Below, one piece after another: positions 7,482 to 14,491 of a stretch of DNA of 19,542 bases. The first letter of the stretch is position 1, and each line of letters opens with the position of its first letter. The notes under the pieces are model-generated. The model ran no database searches and was not told where the DNA came from. It saw nothing but the letters and a program-made list of their open reading frames with translations. Origin of the DNA: CAYXRK01 sp964467615 (lineage in GTDB: Bacteria > Hydrogenedentota > Hydrogenedentia > Hydrogenedentales > GCA-2746185); contig CAYXRK010000089.1 of assembly GCA_964467615.1 (NCBI GenBank), positions 1 through 19,542 on the forward strand, read 5' to 3'. The translations under genes and the position numbers were made by a program.

Positions 7482-8447
7482 TCAGGCGACGATTGAGCGG
7501 GCCATGAAACCGATCGTAGTTACCCACAGCCCGACGCAAATCCAGAACGCGAAATCCCACGCGGGATCACGCTCATTCCTGGAGAACCCGCGACCGCTCG
7601 GAATACCCGACAACAACGCGCCCGCCGCCATGCCGCCGATGTGCGCCGCGTTGTTGGCGCCGAGCAGCATTCCGAAGAGCACGGAGTACATGGCCCATTG
7701 GAGCAGCACGTTGCGGAACATGTGCTCGCCGGTCCGATGAAAATACGCGGCGCCGAATCCGATCAGTCCGAAGACCCACCCCGACGCTCCGACCGTAAGA
7801 AATCCTCGAGGAGAGACTTGCGTATACCACACGAGAGACGCGTATGCGGCGCAAATCTGGCACGCGGTGATGAGCACCAGCATGCGCTTTCGCCCGAGCG
7901 CATTTTCGACTATTGGACCGATTTGCGTCAGTGCAAACGCATTGAATCCGATGTGCATCAAGCCGCCATGCACCAGTCCCATGGACAGCATTCGCCAGAT
8001 CGCTCCGCCACCGCTGAATTGGTTGGAGTACGCACCGAGCCGCCGCAGCGTATCGGAGGACGGCGCCAACATCGCTCGAATACCGAATCCGTCCAGCAAC
8101 AGACCGACACCATAGACGAGCACCATCACCGTGAGAAACAGCGTACACACGACCGGGGCCTGATCGGGCATCATCAGCCCCAGCACGCGAGAAATACGGT
8201 ATTCGATCATGCCCGGAATTCGGCGTCCGCAGCGGTGACACCGTTTGGTCTCTCTGTCGTTGACGGCACCGCAGCGGCGGCAAATCTTGTGCTCGTATCG
8301 TAGCCAATGTAGTGCGCCCGGCAAGGCCCCGCCTTCACGCGCTTGCTTCGCGCGCCGTTCCATTTGGTAAAAGCGCCAGCGCAGTTTCGTGGTGTTGAAA
8401 CCGAGACTAGCCAGTATTCGGATGATCAGGGGATCGTGTTGCGCCAT
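7482..8447 (-). CDS. Rhomboid-family intramembrane serine protease with N-terminal zinc ribbon
   Basis: A 321-residue protein. Residues 1-80 are soluble and contain a CxxC...CxxC zinc ribbon (C56, C59, C70, C73). The rest is a polytopic rhomboid domain: first membrane helix about 98-118, HxxxN at H165-N169 (VHGGLMHIGFNAF), catalytic S222 in GASG (220-223), catalytic H269 in AAHIGG, and a last hydrophobic segment near 299-313. The Ser/His dyad is intact, so an active protease that cleaves transmembrane substrates is expected. I start at ATG 8447, though a run of in-frame residues continues upstream and ATG 8477 is an alternative; neither has a strong ribosome site. It is convergent with the ASST unit (14-base gap) and divergent from the PilZ gene. 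Substrate unknown; nearby single-pass membrane proteins are candidates by location only. Confidence 0.88.
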   Translation of the reverse strand: MAQHDPLIIRILASLGFNTTKLRWRFYQMERRAKQAREGGALPGALHWLRYEHKICRRCGAVNDRETKRCHRCGRRIPGMIEYRISRVLGLMMPDQAPVVCTLFLTVMVLVYGVGLLLDGFGIRAMLAPSSDTLRRLGAYSNQFSGGGAIWRMLSMGLVHGGLMHIGFNAFALTQIGPIVENALGRKRMLVLITACQICAAYASLVWYTQVSPRGFLTVGASGWVFGLIGFGAAYFHRTGEHMFRNVLLQWAMYSVLFGMLLGANNAAHIGGMAAGALLSGIPSGRGFSRNERDPAWDFAFWICVGLWVTTIGFMARSIVA

Positions 8448-8558
8448 GGGTGGCCCGCGTCGAGCAGGCCGCATACGATGCCAGAATAGCCGCCTCGCCT
8501 CCAATGGCCGGGACGCTGTGTTACGATCTCGTTCGCGGAACCAGGGGGAATACGCGGA

Positions 8559-9209
8559 ATGGGCGTCGTTGAAACGTCTGTCGGCATCGAGTCGGTCCTG
8601 CGCGAAGGCAGTTCGTGCTTCGTCCGAGTGGGATACGCCCGGCACCGCGTCGTAATCCGCGGGGTGGCGAAGGACTCGATTTGGATTTCCTGGCCGGACG
8701 CGGAGTTACCCTCCGAGGGGACCGGCGCCGACCTGGAATTTCATGCGCCTTCCGAGTTTCTCTGCTATCACACGCGCGTTGTGCTGCCGCCGACCGACAC
8801 TGAGAGCGGCGTTGTCTTGCAGCGCTCCGAATCGGCGGACTACCTCAAGTACCGGCGCAGTTGGCGTGTTCCAACGGACCTGCCCGCCCAATTGAGGGCC
8901 GTCGAGGAAGACCGGATCTGGCCCGGCCGCGTGGTCGATCTAAGCGCCGACGGCGCGCTCGTTAACACGGACGCCGAGATCGGAGACAATCGTCTCTTCG
9001 TCTTCTCGATGCAGTTTCCGGGCCGTGGGCCGAACGCCGCGTCTGGACGGATCGTTCATCGCGTACACGACGGTGGTGTGGTCCGCCTTGGTGTTCGATT
9101 CGAACGCTTGCCCAGAGACACGCGACACACGCTGACGTGGTTTCTGTACAAGGAGATTCGCCGGCTGTACCCGGAACAACTCCGCGAGTTGTATCCGCGT
9201 CCGCGTTAG
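8559..9209 (+). CDS. PilZ-domain protein, YcgR-like two-domain architecture
   Basis: A 216-residue protein with an N-terminal beta-barrel-like region (about 8-92) and a C-terminal PilZ domain (about 95-185). The c-di-GMP-binding motifs are present: RRSWR (99-103) as the RxxxR loop and DLSADG (127-132) as DxSxxG, followed by FPGRGPNAASGRIVHRV and LGVRFERLP. After the domain a helix (186-204) ends the protein. YcgR-type proteins bind c-di-GMP and modulate motility or exopolysaccharide secretion; with polysaccharide genes on both sides of the window, control of surface polymer is plausible inference. ATG 8559 has AGGGGGA nine bases upstream. The stop overlaps the hslV stop on the other strand by four bases (9206-9209). 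Confidence 0.85.
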   Translation: MGVVETSVGIESVLREGSSCFVRVGYARHRVVIRGVAKDSIWISWPDAELPSEGTGADLEFHAPSEFLCYHTRVVLPPTDTESGVVLQRSESADYLKYRRSWRVPTDLPAQLRAVEEDRIWPGRVVDLSADGALVNTDAEIGDNRLFVFSMQFPGRGPNAASGRIVHRVHDGGVVRLGVRFERLPRDTRHTLTWFLYKEIRRLYPEQLRELYPRPR

Positions 9210-9748
9210 GCCGTTTCCAAACATTCGATGTGGAAATGATCGTTTGTGTACACGCAAATTCCCGCGGCGACCGTCAACGCCTCGCGGACGATTCCCAGGG
9301 CGTCGAGCGTCGAATGCGCGGCAAGCGCCCGCGCGGCGGCGAGCGCATAGGGCCCGCCCGATCCTATCGCGAGAATCCCGTCATCGGGTTCGATGATCTC
9401 GCCCGTTCCGGAGAGCAACAAGGATCGCTCGCGATCGCAGACCGCCAATAACGCTTGAAGTTGGCGTAAGTATTTGTCCGTGCGCCAGTCCTTGCCGAGC
9501 TCGACGGCGGCGCGCATCAAATTTCCATTGTACTCGGCGAGTTTCGCTTCGAACCGTTCAAAGAGAGTGAAGGCGTCCGCGACACCGCCGGCGAATCCCG
9601 CCAGCACTTTTCCTTCGGCGAGACGGCGGATTTTTATCGCGTGCGCTTTCATAATCGTGTCCTTGATCGTAACCTGCCCATCGCCGCCCATCGCGACCAT
9701 GCCGTCCTTGCGTACACAAATCACCGTCGTTGCGTGAAATTGTTCCAT
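9206..9748 (-). CDS. hslV: ATP-dependent protease proteolytic subunit HslV
   Basis: A 180-residue HslV/ClpQ peptidase, the normal family length. The short propeptide MEQFHA would be removed to expose the N-terminal threonine of TTVICVRKDG; counting from it, D17 (in GGDGQ), K33 (in AIKIRR) and the T1 nucleophile match the family's catalytic set. Other conserved blocks: GFAGGVADAFTLFERFE, AVELGKDWRTDKYLRQL, IGSGGPYA. HslV forms a double hexamer capped by the HslU ATPase and degrades unfolded cytoplasmic proteins. I use ATG 9748 because AAGGGA lies seven bases before it and a promoter would start transcription near 9767, making the longer ATG 9766 almost leaderless. No hslU is next to it in this window: downstream is the convergent PilZ gene, upstream the divergent kinase. 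Confidence 0.96.
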   Translation of the reverse strand: MEQFHATTVICVRKDGMVAMGGDGQVTIKDTIMKAHAIKIRRLAEGKVLAGFAGGVADAFTLFERFEAKLAEYNGNLMRAAVELGKDWRTDKYLRQLQALLAVCDRERSLLLSGTGEIIEPDDGILAIGSGGPYALAAARALAAHSTLDALGIVREALTVAAGICVYTNDHFHIECLETA

Positions 9749-9755
9749 CGTTGAA

Positions 9756-9761
9756 TCCCTT
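9756..9761 (-). promoter_or_regulatory. Ribosome binding site of hslV
   Basis: AAGGGA on the minus strand, seven bases before ATG 9748. It selects this start over the in-frame ATG at 9766. Confidence 0.7.
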
Positions 9762-9773
9762 GCCATTCCGGGT

Positions 9774-9802
9774 ACTATAGGTAGGTACTCCGCCGCTGTC
9801 GA
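9774..9802 (-). promoter_or_regulatory. Sigma70-type promoter of hslV
   Basis: On the minus strand TCGACA (9797-9802, five of six to TTGACA) and TATAGT (9774-9779, five of six to TATAAT) are separated by exactly 17 bases. Predicted transcription start is near 9767, giving a leader of about 20 bases holding the AAGGGA ribosome site. Confidence 0.7.
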
Positions 9803-9853
9803 GGTATTCGCGGGCGTTGTGCTCCCAAATGGAGCATCGCGCTGCGGCCTGTC

Positions 9854-9884
9854 GATAAATTATTGACAAATTTGATAAATTATT
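9854..9884 (+). repeat. 11-base direct repeat flanking the kinase promoter elements
   Basis: GATAAATTATT occurs at 9854-9864 and again at 9874-9884, start to start 20 bases, about two helical turns. The first copy ends on the first two bases of the -35 hexamer; the second lies in the spacer just before the -10. The block is strikingly AT-rich inside GC-rich DNA. Position and spacing suit a repressor or activator binding on one face of the DNA, but AT-rich promoter DNA can produce such repeats by chance. Confidence 0.55.
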
Positions 9885-9891
9885 ATAGAAT
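9863..9891 (+). promoter_or_regulatory. Near-consensus sigma70-type promoter of the first kinase gene
   Basis: TTGACA (9863-9868, perfect -35) and TAGAAT (9886-9891, five of six) are separated by exactly 17 bases. Transcription would begin near 9898, so the in-frame TTG at 9863 cannot be the start codon and ATG 9935 is preferred. This is the strongest promoter in the window. Confidence 0.78.
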
Positions 9892-9934
9892 TCAACACAT
9901 TATATACGGTTCAAGGAAGTGTAGTCCCCTTCAT

Positions 9935-12139
9935 ATGGTAACCCAACCGACCGGACAAGGTTCACTACTCGGCACCACGATTGGCGGTTTTAAGGTTGAA
10001 TCGCTCATCGGCCGTGGCGCAACGGCGACGGTGTATCTGGCCCGCGATATAAAGCTCGGGCGCAAGGTCGCCCTCAAAGTCCTTCTCGGAAGTCTGGCCC
10101 GATCGCCCCAAGTCGTGAAGCAATTCCAACTCGAAGCCCAGGCCACAGCGCCACTCAATCACCCCAATATCGTGCGCGTCTATGCCGCCGGAATCGAACG
10201 CGGCACACCGTACATGGCGATGGAACTCGTTGAAGGCGAGCCGCTCGACCGGTTTCTCAAGCGCAAAGGCCGGTTGCAATGGCAACACGCGCTGCATGTC
10301 GGCGAACAGGTGCTGCTCGCACTCGATTGCGCCCACCAACATGGTCTTGTTCATCGCGATATAAAGCCGTCGAACATCATGCTCGATTCCCGGGGCCGCG
10401 TTCGTCTCACTGATTTCGGTATAGCGAGCATCCAAAGCGAGCCGAACGAGGTGGTGAAACAGGGTGCGGTCATTGGGACGCCGCAGTATATGTCGCCTGA
10501 ACAATGCACCGGCCAACCCGTGACTGGCGCGAGCGATCTCTTCTCCGCAGGCGTTACGTTGCATCAAATGATCGCCGGGGACTTGCCGTTTACCGGCGAG
10601 TCACCCGTGGCGCTCGTGAAGACTATTTGCACGGACGATGCACAGCGCCTGAATCGAATCGACTCGAACGTCCCCGACGACGTCGCGCGCTTCGTGGCCT
10701 ATCTGATGGAGAAGGATCCGGGGGACCGTCCCGCGAATGCCAAGGCCGCCGCCGCGCACGTGCGCCGATTGCAGGAGGAACAAGGCGGCCGTTCGGCGTT
10801 GCCCATGGCATTGACAGCGTTTCTCAAGGAAGAGGCCCAAGCACGTCCCTTTGCCGGCAGCGAATCTTCGATAAAGCGCAGAGGCGCTTCGTCAGCCTCG
10901 ACGGGTCACGATGAAACAAGCCGGGGCCGTTCATGGCGCGCGACGGCCCACGCGTCGCTAATTCTGCTGGCGGCCGGTGCCGCGTTCACGGCCCCGCCGG
11001 CGATCGGGTATTTTCGACGCGACGCCGCGCCAATGAAAGCGCCGCTCATCGACATCGGCACCACGCGAGAAAGACCGGACGGCGGAATTGTCGCGAGCGT
11101 GTACGCCGAGGACTTCCAAATCGGCCGCATAGCGTGGACGGCCGCGAGCGACTCCGTCGTGGTGGAACTGCAAGGCACAAACACGACGCTTGCGCAGGGG
11201 GCGAGTGCGTTGCTCGCCTTCGATGTGGCTTCGCGTCAGTTTCGGGGATTGCGTCCGCCATCAGGCCCAGGATTGGACGCGGACTTTCACACAATCCCGA
11301 TTGTAGCGCCGGGAAGCTCTCTCCTCACGATGACCCCCGTCTCCACCCCGTTTTCGAGAAGTGTTTTGATTTGGTCGGGCGACGTATTGCTGCGTCAATC
11401 GGTCGACGCCGCCACGCCCGATCCATACGTGTTGCTCCGGCGTGATAGGACAATTCGAGGAATCGGCGAGACCGTGCACGTGGTCCCTGCGCCGGACGGT
11501 CAAAAGGTCTGCTTGGCGCTACACGATGCCGAGACGGGACTAAATTTTCTCGCCGAACGAGAAGTGACGAACCCCAAGCGTTCGGAAATGGGTGCTCGGT
11601 TCGCAGAGACCCGCGAGAGAATACTTATGGATTCGATCCAATACGCGAATCGAGGCGACTACCTTTTTTACGTCACCGCGAATGATGCGGGAGCTCGAAC
11701 GTTGTACAAAATCGCCCGTTCGGCCGCGCAGTCCACGGAGGAAATCGTGCTTACCGGACTCGCTGGTCCCACCTATGCCCTTAGCCGTGACGGTTCGCGC
11801 GTCGCCGCACGGGTATCCGGCGATTCGGGACCGGAGCTAGTGGTCTACGACTTGTCCAACAGCACTGTCATCCTCCGACAAGTGGCCGCCTCCGTTTCCG
11901 TGTCTGCGTGGTTACCGCATGGCGATGAACTCGTCGTGCTTATGGGTGACAAACAAGATCAGTCGGCGCTCTGGCGCGCCCGAGCGACCGGCGCCGAAGC
12001 GCCGATCAGGCTTTCGCCGCAGGACATCCCCGTCGGCGATTCCTATGCTATCTCGCCCGATGGCACTCGGGTTGTCGCGGAGATCAAGAACCCGAGAACA
12101 CCGACGTTTCTCGTGGCCTCGATCTCTTCCGGGTCCTGA
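9935..12139 (+). CDS. Receptor-type Ser/Thr protein kinase with propeller-like C-terminal domain, copy 1
   Basis: A 734-residue Hanks-type (PknB-like) kinase. Kinase domain about 19-280: glycine loop GRGATATV (26-33), K48 in VALKVL, E67 of helix C, HRD-type loop H140-R141-D142 with N147, DFG at 160-162, GTPQYMSPEQ at 181-190. All catalytic residues are present. A juxtamembrane basic region leads to one membrane segment (about 339-358), then about 375 residues outside, with PD40/WD40-like repeats recognisable as LSRDGSRVAARVSG and ISPDGTRVVAEI. It should sense something in the periplasm and phosphorylate cytoplasmic proteins. Start ATG 9935 is chosen because the promoter covers the longer alternative; its ribosome site is weak (AAGGA is 17 bases away). 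It is followed after 154 bases by a paralog and is divergent from hslV. Confidence 0.92.
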   Translation: MVTQPTGQGSLLGTTIGGFKVESLIGRGATATVYLARDIKLGRKVALKVLLGSLARSPQVVKQFQLEAQATAPLNHPNIVRVYAAGIERGTPYMAMELVEGEPLDRFLKRKGRLQWQHALHVGEQVLLALDCAHQHGLVHRDIKPSNIMLDSRGRVRLTDFGIASIQSEPNEVVKQGAVIGTPQYMSPEQCTGQPVTGASDLFSAGVTLHQMIAGDLPFTGESPVALVKTICTDDAQRLNRIDSNVPDDVARFVAYLMEKDPGDRPANAKAAAAHVRRLQEEQGGRSALPMALTAFLKEEAQARPFAGSESSIKRRGASSASTGHDETSRGRSWRATAHASLILLAAGAAFTAPPAIGYFRRDAAPMKAPLIDIGTTRERPDGGIVASVYAEDFQIGRIAWTAASDSVVVELQGTNTTLAQGASALLAFDVASRQFRGLRPPSGPGLDADFHTIPIVAPGSSLLTMTPVSTPFSRSVLIWSGDVLLRQSVDAATPDPYVLLRRDRTIRGIGETVHVVPAPDGQKVCLALHDAETGLNFLAEREVTNPKRSEMGARFAETRERILMDSIQYANRGDYLFYVTANDAGARTLYKIARSAAQSTEEIVLTGLAGPTYALSRDGSRVAARVSGDSGPELVVYDLSNSTVILRQVAASVSVSAWLPHGDELVVLMGDKQDQSALWRARATGAEAPIRLSPQDIPVGDSYAISPDGTRVVAEIKNPRTPTFLVASISSGS

Positions 12140-12279
12140 GTTCCGGGTGGGTAGGCCGCCGCTGTTTTGCCGTATTCCGCCGACGAGTTGGGCGTGGATC
12201 CGGTTTGAATCGCAAGTTGAGTGCGGAGAGACAAGTGCGTTCGGTGTCGAACGGCGCCGCAATTCTGGCGGGTACTATT

Positions 12280-12286
12280 GGGGGAG
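12280..12286 (+). promoter_or_regulatory. Ribosome binding site of the second kinase gene
   Basis: GGGGGAG is seven bases before TTG 12294 and 13 before ATG 12300. The spacing favours the TTG start; ATG 12290 in another frame reaches a stop after seven codons. Confidence 0.55.
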
Positions 12287-12293
12287 CGTATGA

Positions 12294-14456
12294 TTGCCGA
12301 TGTTCGAAAATAATACAGCGCGAGCAAGCACAGTGTTTGGAAACTTCGACATTCTCGAAGCGGTGGGACAAGGGGGAATGGGGGTCGTGTACCGAGCGCA
12401 CGACGTGACGCTCGACCGCATCGTCGCCCTCAAAGTCCTCAAGGAAGATCTGCGCACGCACACGACAATCGTTGAGCGGTTTCGCCGTGAAGGAAAGGCC
12501 TTCGCGAGTCTGAATCATCCGAACATTGTTCACATCTACTCGGTCGGATCCGTCGGCCGAATTCCTTATATTTCGATGGAGTTCATCGACGGTCTTCCGC
12601 TAAGCAAGTTGATGAAAAGGGAAGGGCGCGTTGGTTGGGAGCGCGCGCTGCACATCGGCAAGCAAATCGCGGAGGCCCTCGCGAGCGCGCACGAGGCCCA
12701 AATTATTCATCGCGATATCAAACCAGCCAATATCCTGATCGACAACGAAGACCACGCGTTCGTCACCGACTTCGGCATCGCGAAAATTCTGACCGCGGAA
12801 ACCCAGTTGACCATCGACGGTTCGCGGCTCGGCACACCTCAATACATGTCTCCCGAGCGGTGTCACAATCATACCGTCACCGCGAGCAGCGATATTTATT
12901 CGTTGGGCGTCGTCCTCTTCCAGCTTATGGCGGCGCACCTCCCATATGACGCGAAGACCCCGGTCAGCCTCATTCGACAGATTTCCGCCGAACCTCCCAA
13001 GCGCCTTCGTGAGTATGTTCCCGGCGTACCGGAGGACGTCGAACGCGTCATCGCATACACGTTGGAGAAGAACCCACGTCACCGGCCGTCGTCGGCGGAA
13101 CGCCTTGCGGAAATGATGGATCGCGTTCTCCGGGGCGAGCCGCTAGAGGACGGGGCGGGGATGGGTAAGGCGTTAGAACAATTCCGCGAATCAATTGCGA
13201 CGCCGACTCCATTCACAGAGACGGATCTCGACGCTGTAACGCTGCCGCGCCGGCTGGTGGGCCGCGTCAAACGCCGCTGGAGAGGTCTCTCCACCAACGC
13301 AAAGACCGGGGTGTTCGCGGGGGTGGCGGTTGTCGTGGCCGCGCTGGCCGGGCTGTCGCTCGCCCGGTATCAGGACCGCGACTACGCGATGTCGGCGGTC
13401 CGGGCTTCGGTGCCTGATCGTTCCGCGTGGCAAACGACGGGCACGCTCGCCTCGGTCACTGACGAGTCCGCGGAGGCCGTCTTGTTTCATATCCAGATGG
13501 ACGATTTCCGCGTCGCGGAGGCGGCATGGGGCCCGGACGGCCTGGTTGTCCTGTTGCATGGCGTCGACAAATCACCGCGCGCGGATCAAACGTCAATTGC
13601 TCTGTTGCGCCCGGACGAGCGCGAGGCCGCTCTACTCGTCCCTCCTGCCCTTGGATCGGGCGGCCCGCGGTATACCATCGCGTCGGCACTCTCCTCGGAT
13701 GGCCGGCGCGCCTCGCCGCTGATAGCGGACCTTGAGTCTCGGTTGCTGCTATTCGATGCGGAGGGTAAGGGAGGACTTTTGCCAGGCGAAGTCTTCCCGG
13801 ACACTGAGCGATGGGAGAACCTCGCCGCCGGCGCCAAGGGTCGCGCTATTGTTTTTGCGAGCGGCGGCGTCACGCGGCGCATTGTGGCAACGGACACGTT
13901 GGGGAGTGCGTACCGGACGCTCTCCACAGTGAGTGGGCCGGTCCGTTGGCTGCACTATAGCCCAGACGGGGCGTGGGTCTTTTACGCGCACGAAATTGGC
14001 AAGCTCGTCGTTTCACTCAAGGCCATGACCACAGACGAGAACACCGAGGGCGAACGAACGCTGATTGAGGGCAAGATTCGCCTGATGGACGATTCAATAT
14101 TTCAAGACGGCAGCGCCGTGGTAGCCGCGAATCTGACCAACGCGGACAGCCGCCTCGTTTTAGTCAACAACGCGGCCGAACCAACGCAGACCGATCTCGG
14201 ACAGGGCTCGGCGATCGCACTAGCGCCCGATCAGGAATCGTTTGCGTGTATCGCGGACGATTACCTAGGCAAGCCCCAAGTATGGCTGGCGCGGCTCGAT
14301 GCGCCCGCCGAGCGTCGTCAATTGACCTATCTTGGTGAAGGGGTTGATTCGCTCTGCGGCGTGTCGCCCGATGGCCGTTGGGTGTTCGCGAGCGTGGGGG
14401 AGAACTCGCGGCCCGGCGTCGTGTTTAGAAGGACCGACAAAACGAACGAGACGTAA
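12294..14456 (+). CDS. Receptor-type Ser/Thr protein kinase with propeller-like C-terminal domain, copy 2
   Basis: A 720-residue paralog of the preceding kinase. Kinase domain about 17-278: glycine loop GQGGMGVV (25-32), K47 in VALKVL, E66, H139-R140-D141, N146, DFG at 159-161, GTPQYMSPER at 180-189, so an active kinase is expected. A basic linker (318-330) and one membrane segment (about 338-357) precede an outer domain of about 360 residues. The outer domain shares landmarks with copy 1: a DDFRVAEAAWGPDGLVV block near its start and VSPDGRWVFASV at its end, consistent with beta-propeller blades. The start is TTG 12294 by ribosome-site spacing, or ATG 12300, two codons later. No clear promoter is seen in the 154-base gap, so it may share the first kinase's transcript. 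Downstream it converges with the ECF anti-sigma-like gene. Confidence 0.92.
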   Translation: MPMFENNTARASTVFGNFDILEAVGQGGMGVVYRAHDVTLDRIVALKVLKEDLRTHTTIVERFRREGKAFASLNHPNIVHIYSVGSVGRIPYISMEFIDGLPLSKLMKREGRVGWERALHIGKQIAEALASAHEAQIIHRDIKPANILIDNEDHAFVTDFGIAKILTAETQLTIDGSRLGTPQYMSPERCHNHTVTASSDIYSLGVVLFQLMAAHLPYDAKTPVSLIRQISAEPPKRLREYVPGVPEDVERVIAYTLEKNPRHRPSSAERLAEMMDRVLRGEPLEDGAGMGKALEQFRESIATPTPFTETDLDAVTLPRRLVGRVKRRWRGLSTNAKTGVFAGVAVVVAALAGLSLARYQDRDYAMSAVRASVPDRSAWQTTGTLASVTDESAEAVLFHIQMDDFRVAEAAWGPDGLVVLLHGVDKSPRADQTSIALLRPDEREAALLVPPALGSGGPRYTIASALSSDGRRASPLIADLESRLLLFDAEGKGGLLPGEVFPDTERWENLAAGAKGRAIVFASGGVTRRIVATDTLGSAYRTLSTVSGPVRWLHYSPDGAWVFYAHEIGKLVVSLKAMTTDENTEGERTLIEGKIRLMDDSIFQDGSAVVAANLTNADSRLVLVNNAAEPTQTDLGQGSAIALAPDQESFACIADDYLGKPQVWLARLDAPAERRQLTYLGEGVDSLCGVSPDGRWVFASVGENSRPGVVFRRTDKTNET

Positions 14457-14468
14457 CCGTCCTGTTTA

Positions 14469-14491
14469 CGGCTTATTGTTAGAAAAAGCCG
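14469..14491. terminator. Stem-loop between the convergent kinase and anti-sigma-like genes
   Basis: CGGCTT (14469-14474) and AAGCCG (14486-14491) form a six-base stem with an 11-base loop, starting 13 bases after the kinase stop and overlapping the last codons of the opposing gene. No T-run follows on either strand, so it is a weak bidirectional terminator candidate. Confidence 0.35.

Noticed and set aside
9863..9934. N-terminal extension of the first kinase from TTG 9863
   Set aside because: The TTG is part of the -35 hexamer of a near-consensus promoter, so it would lie upstream of the transcription start.
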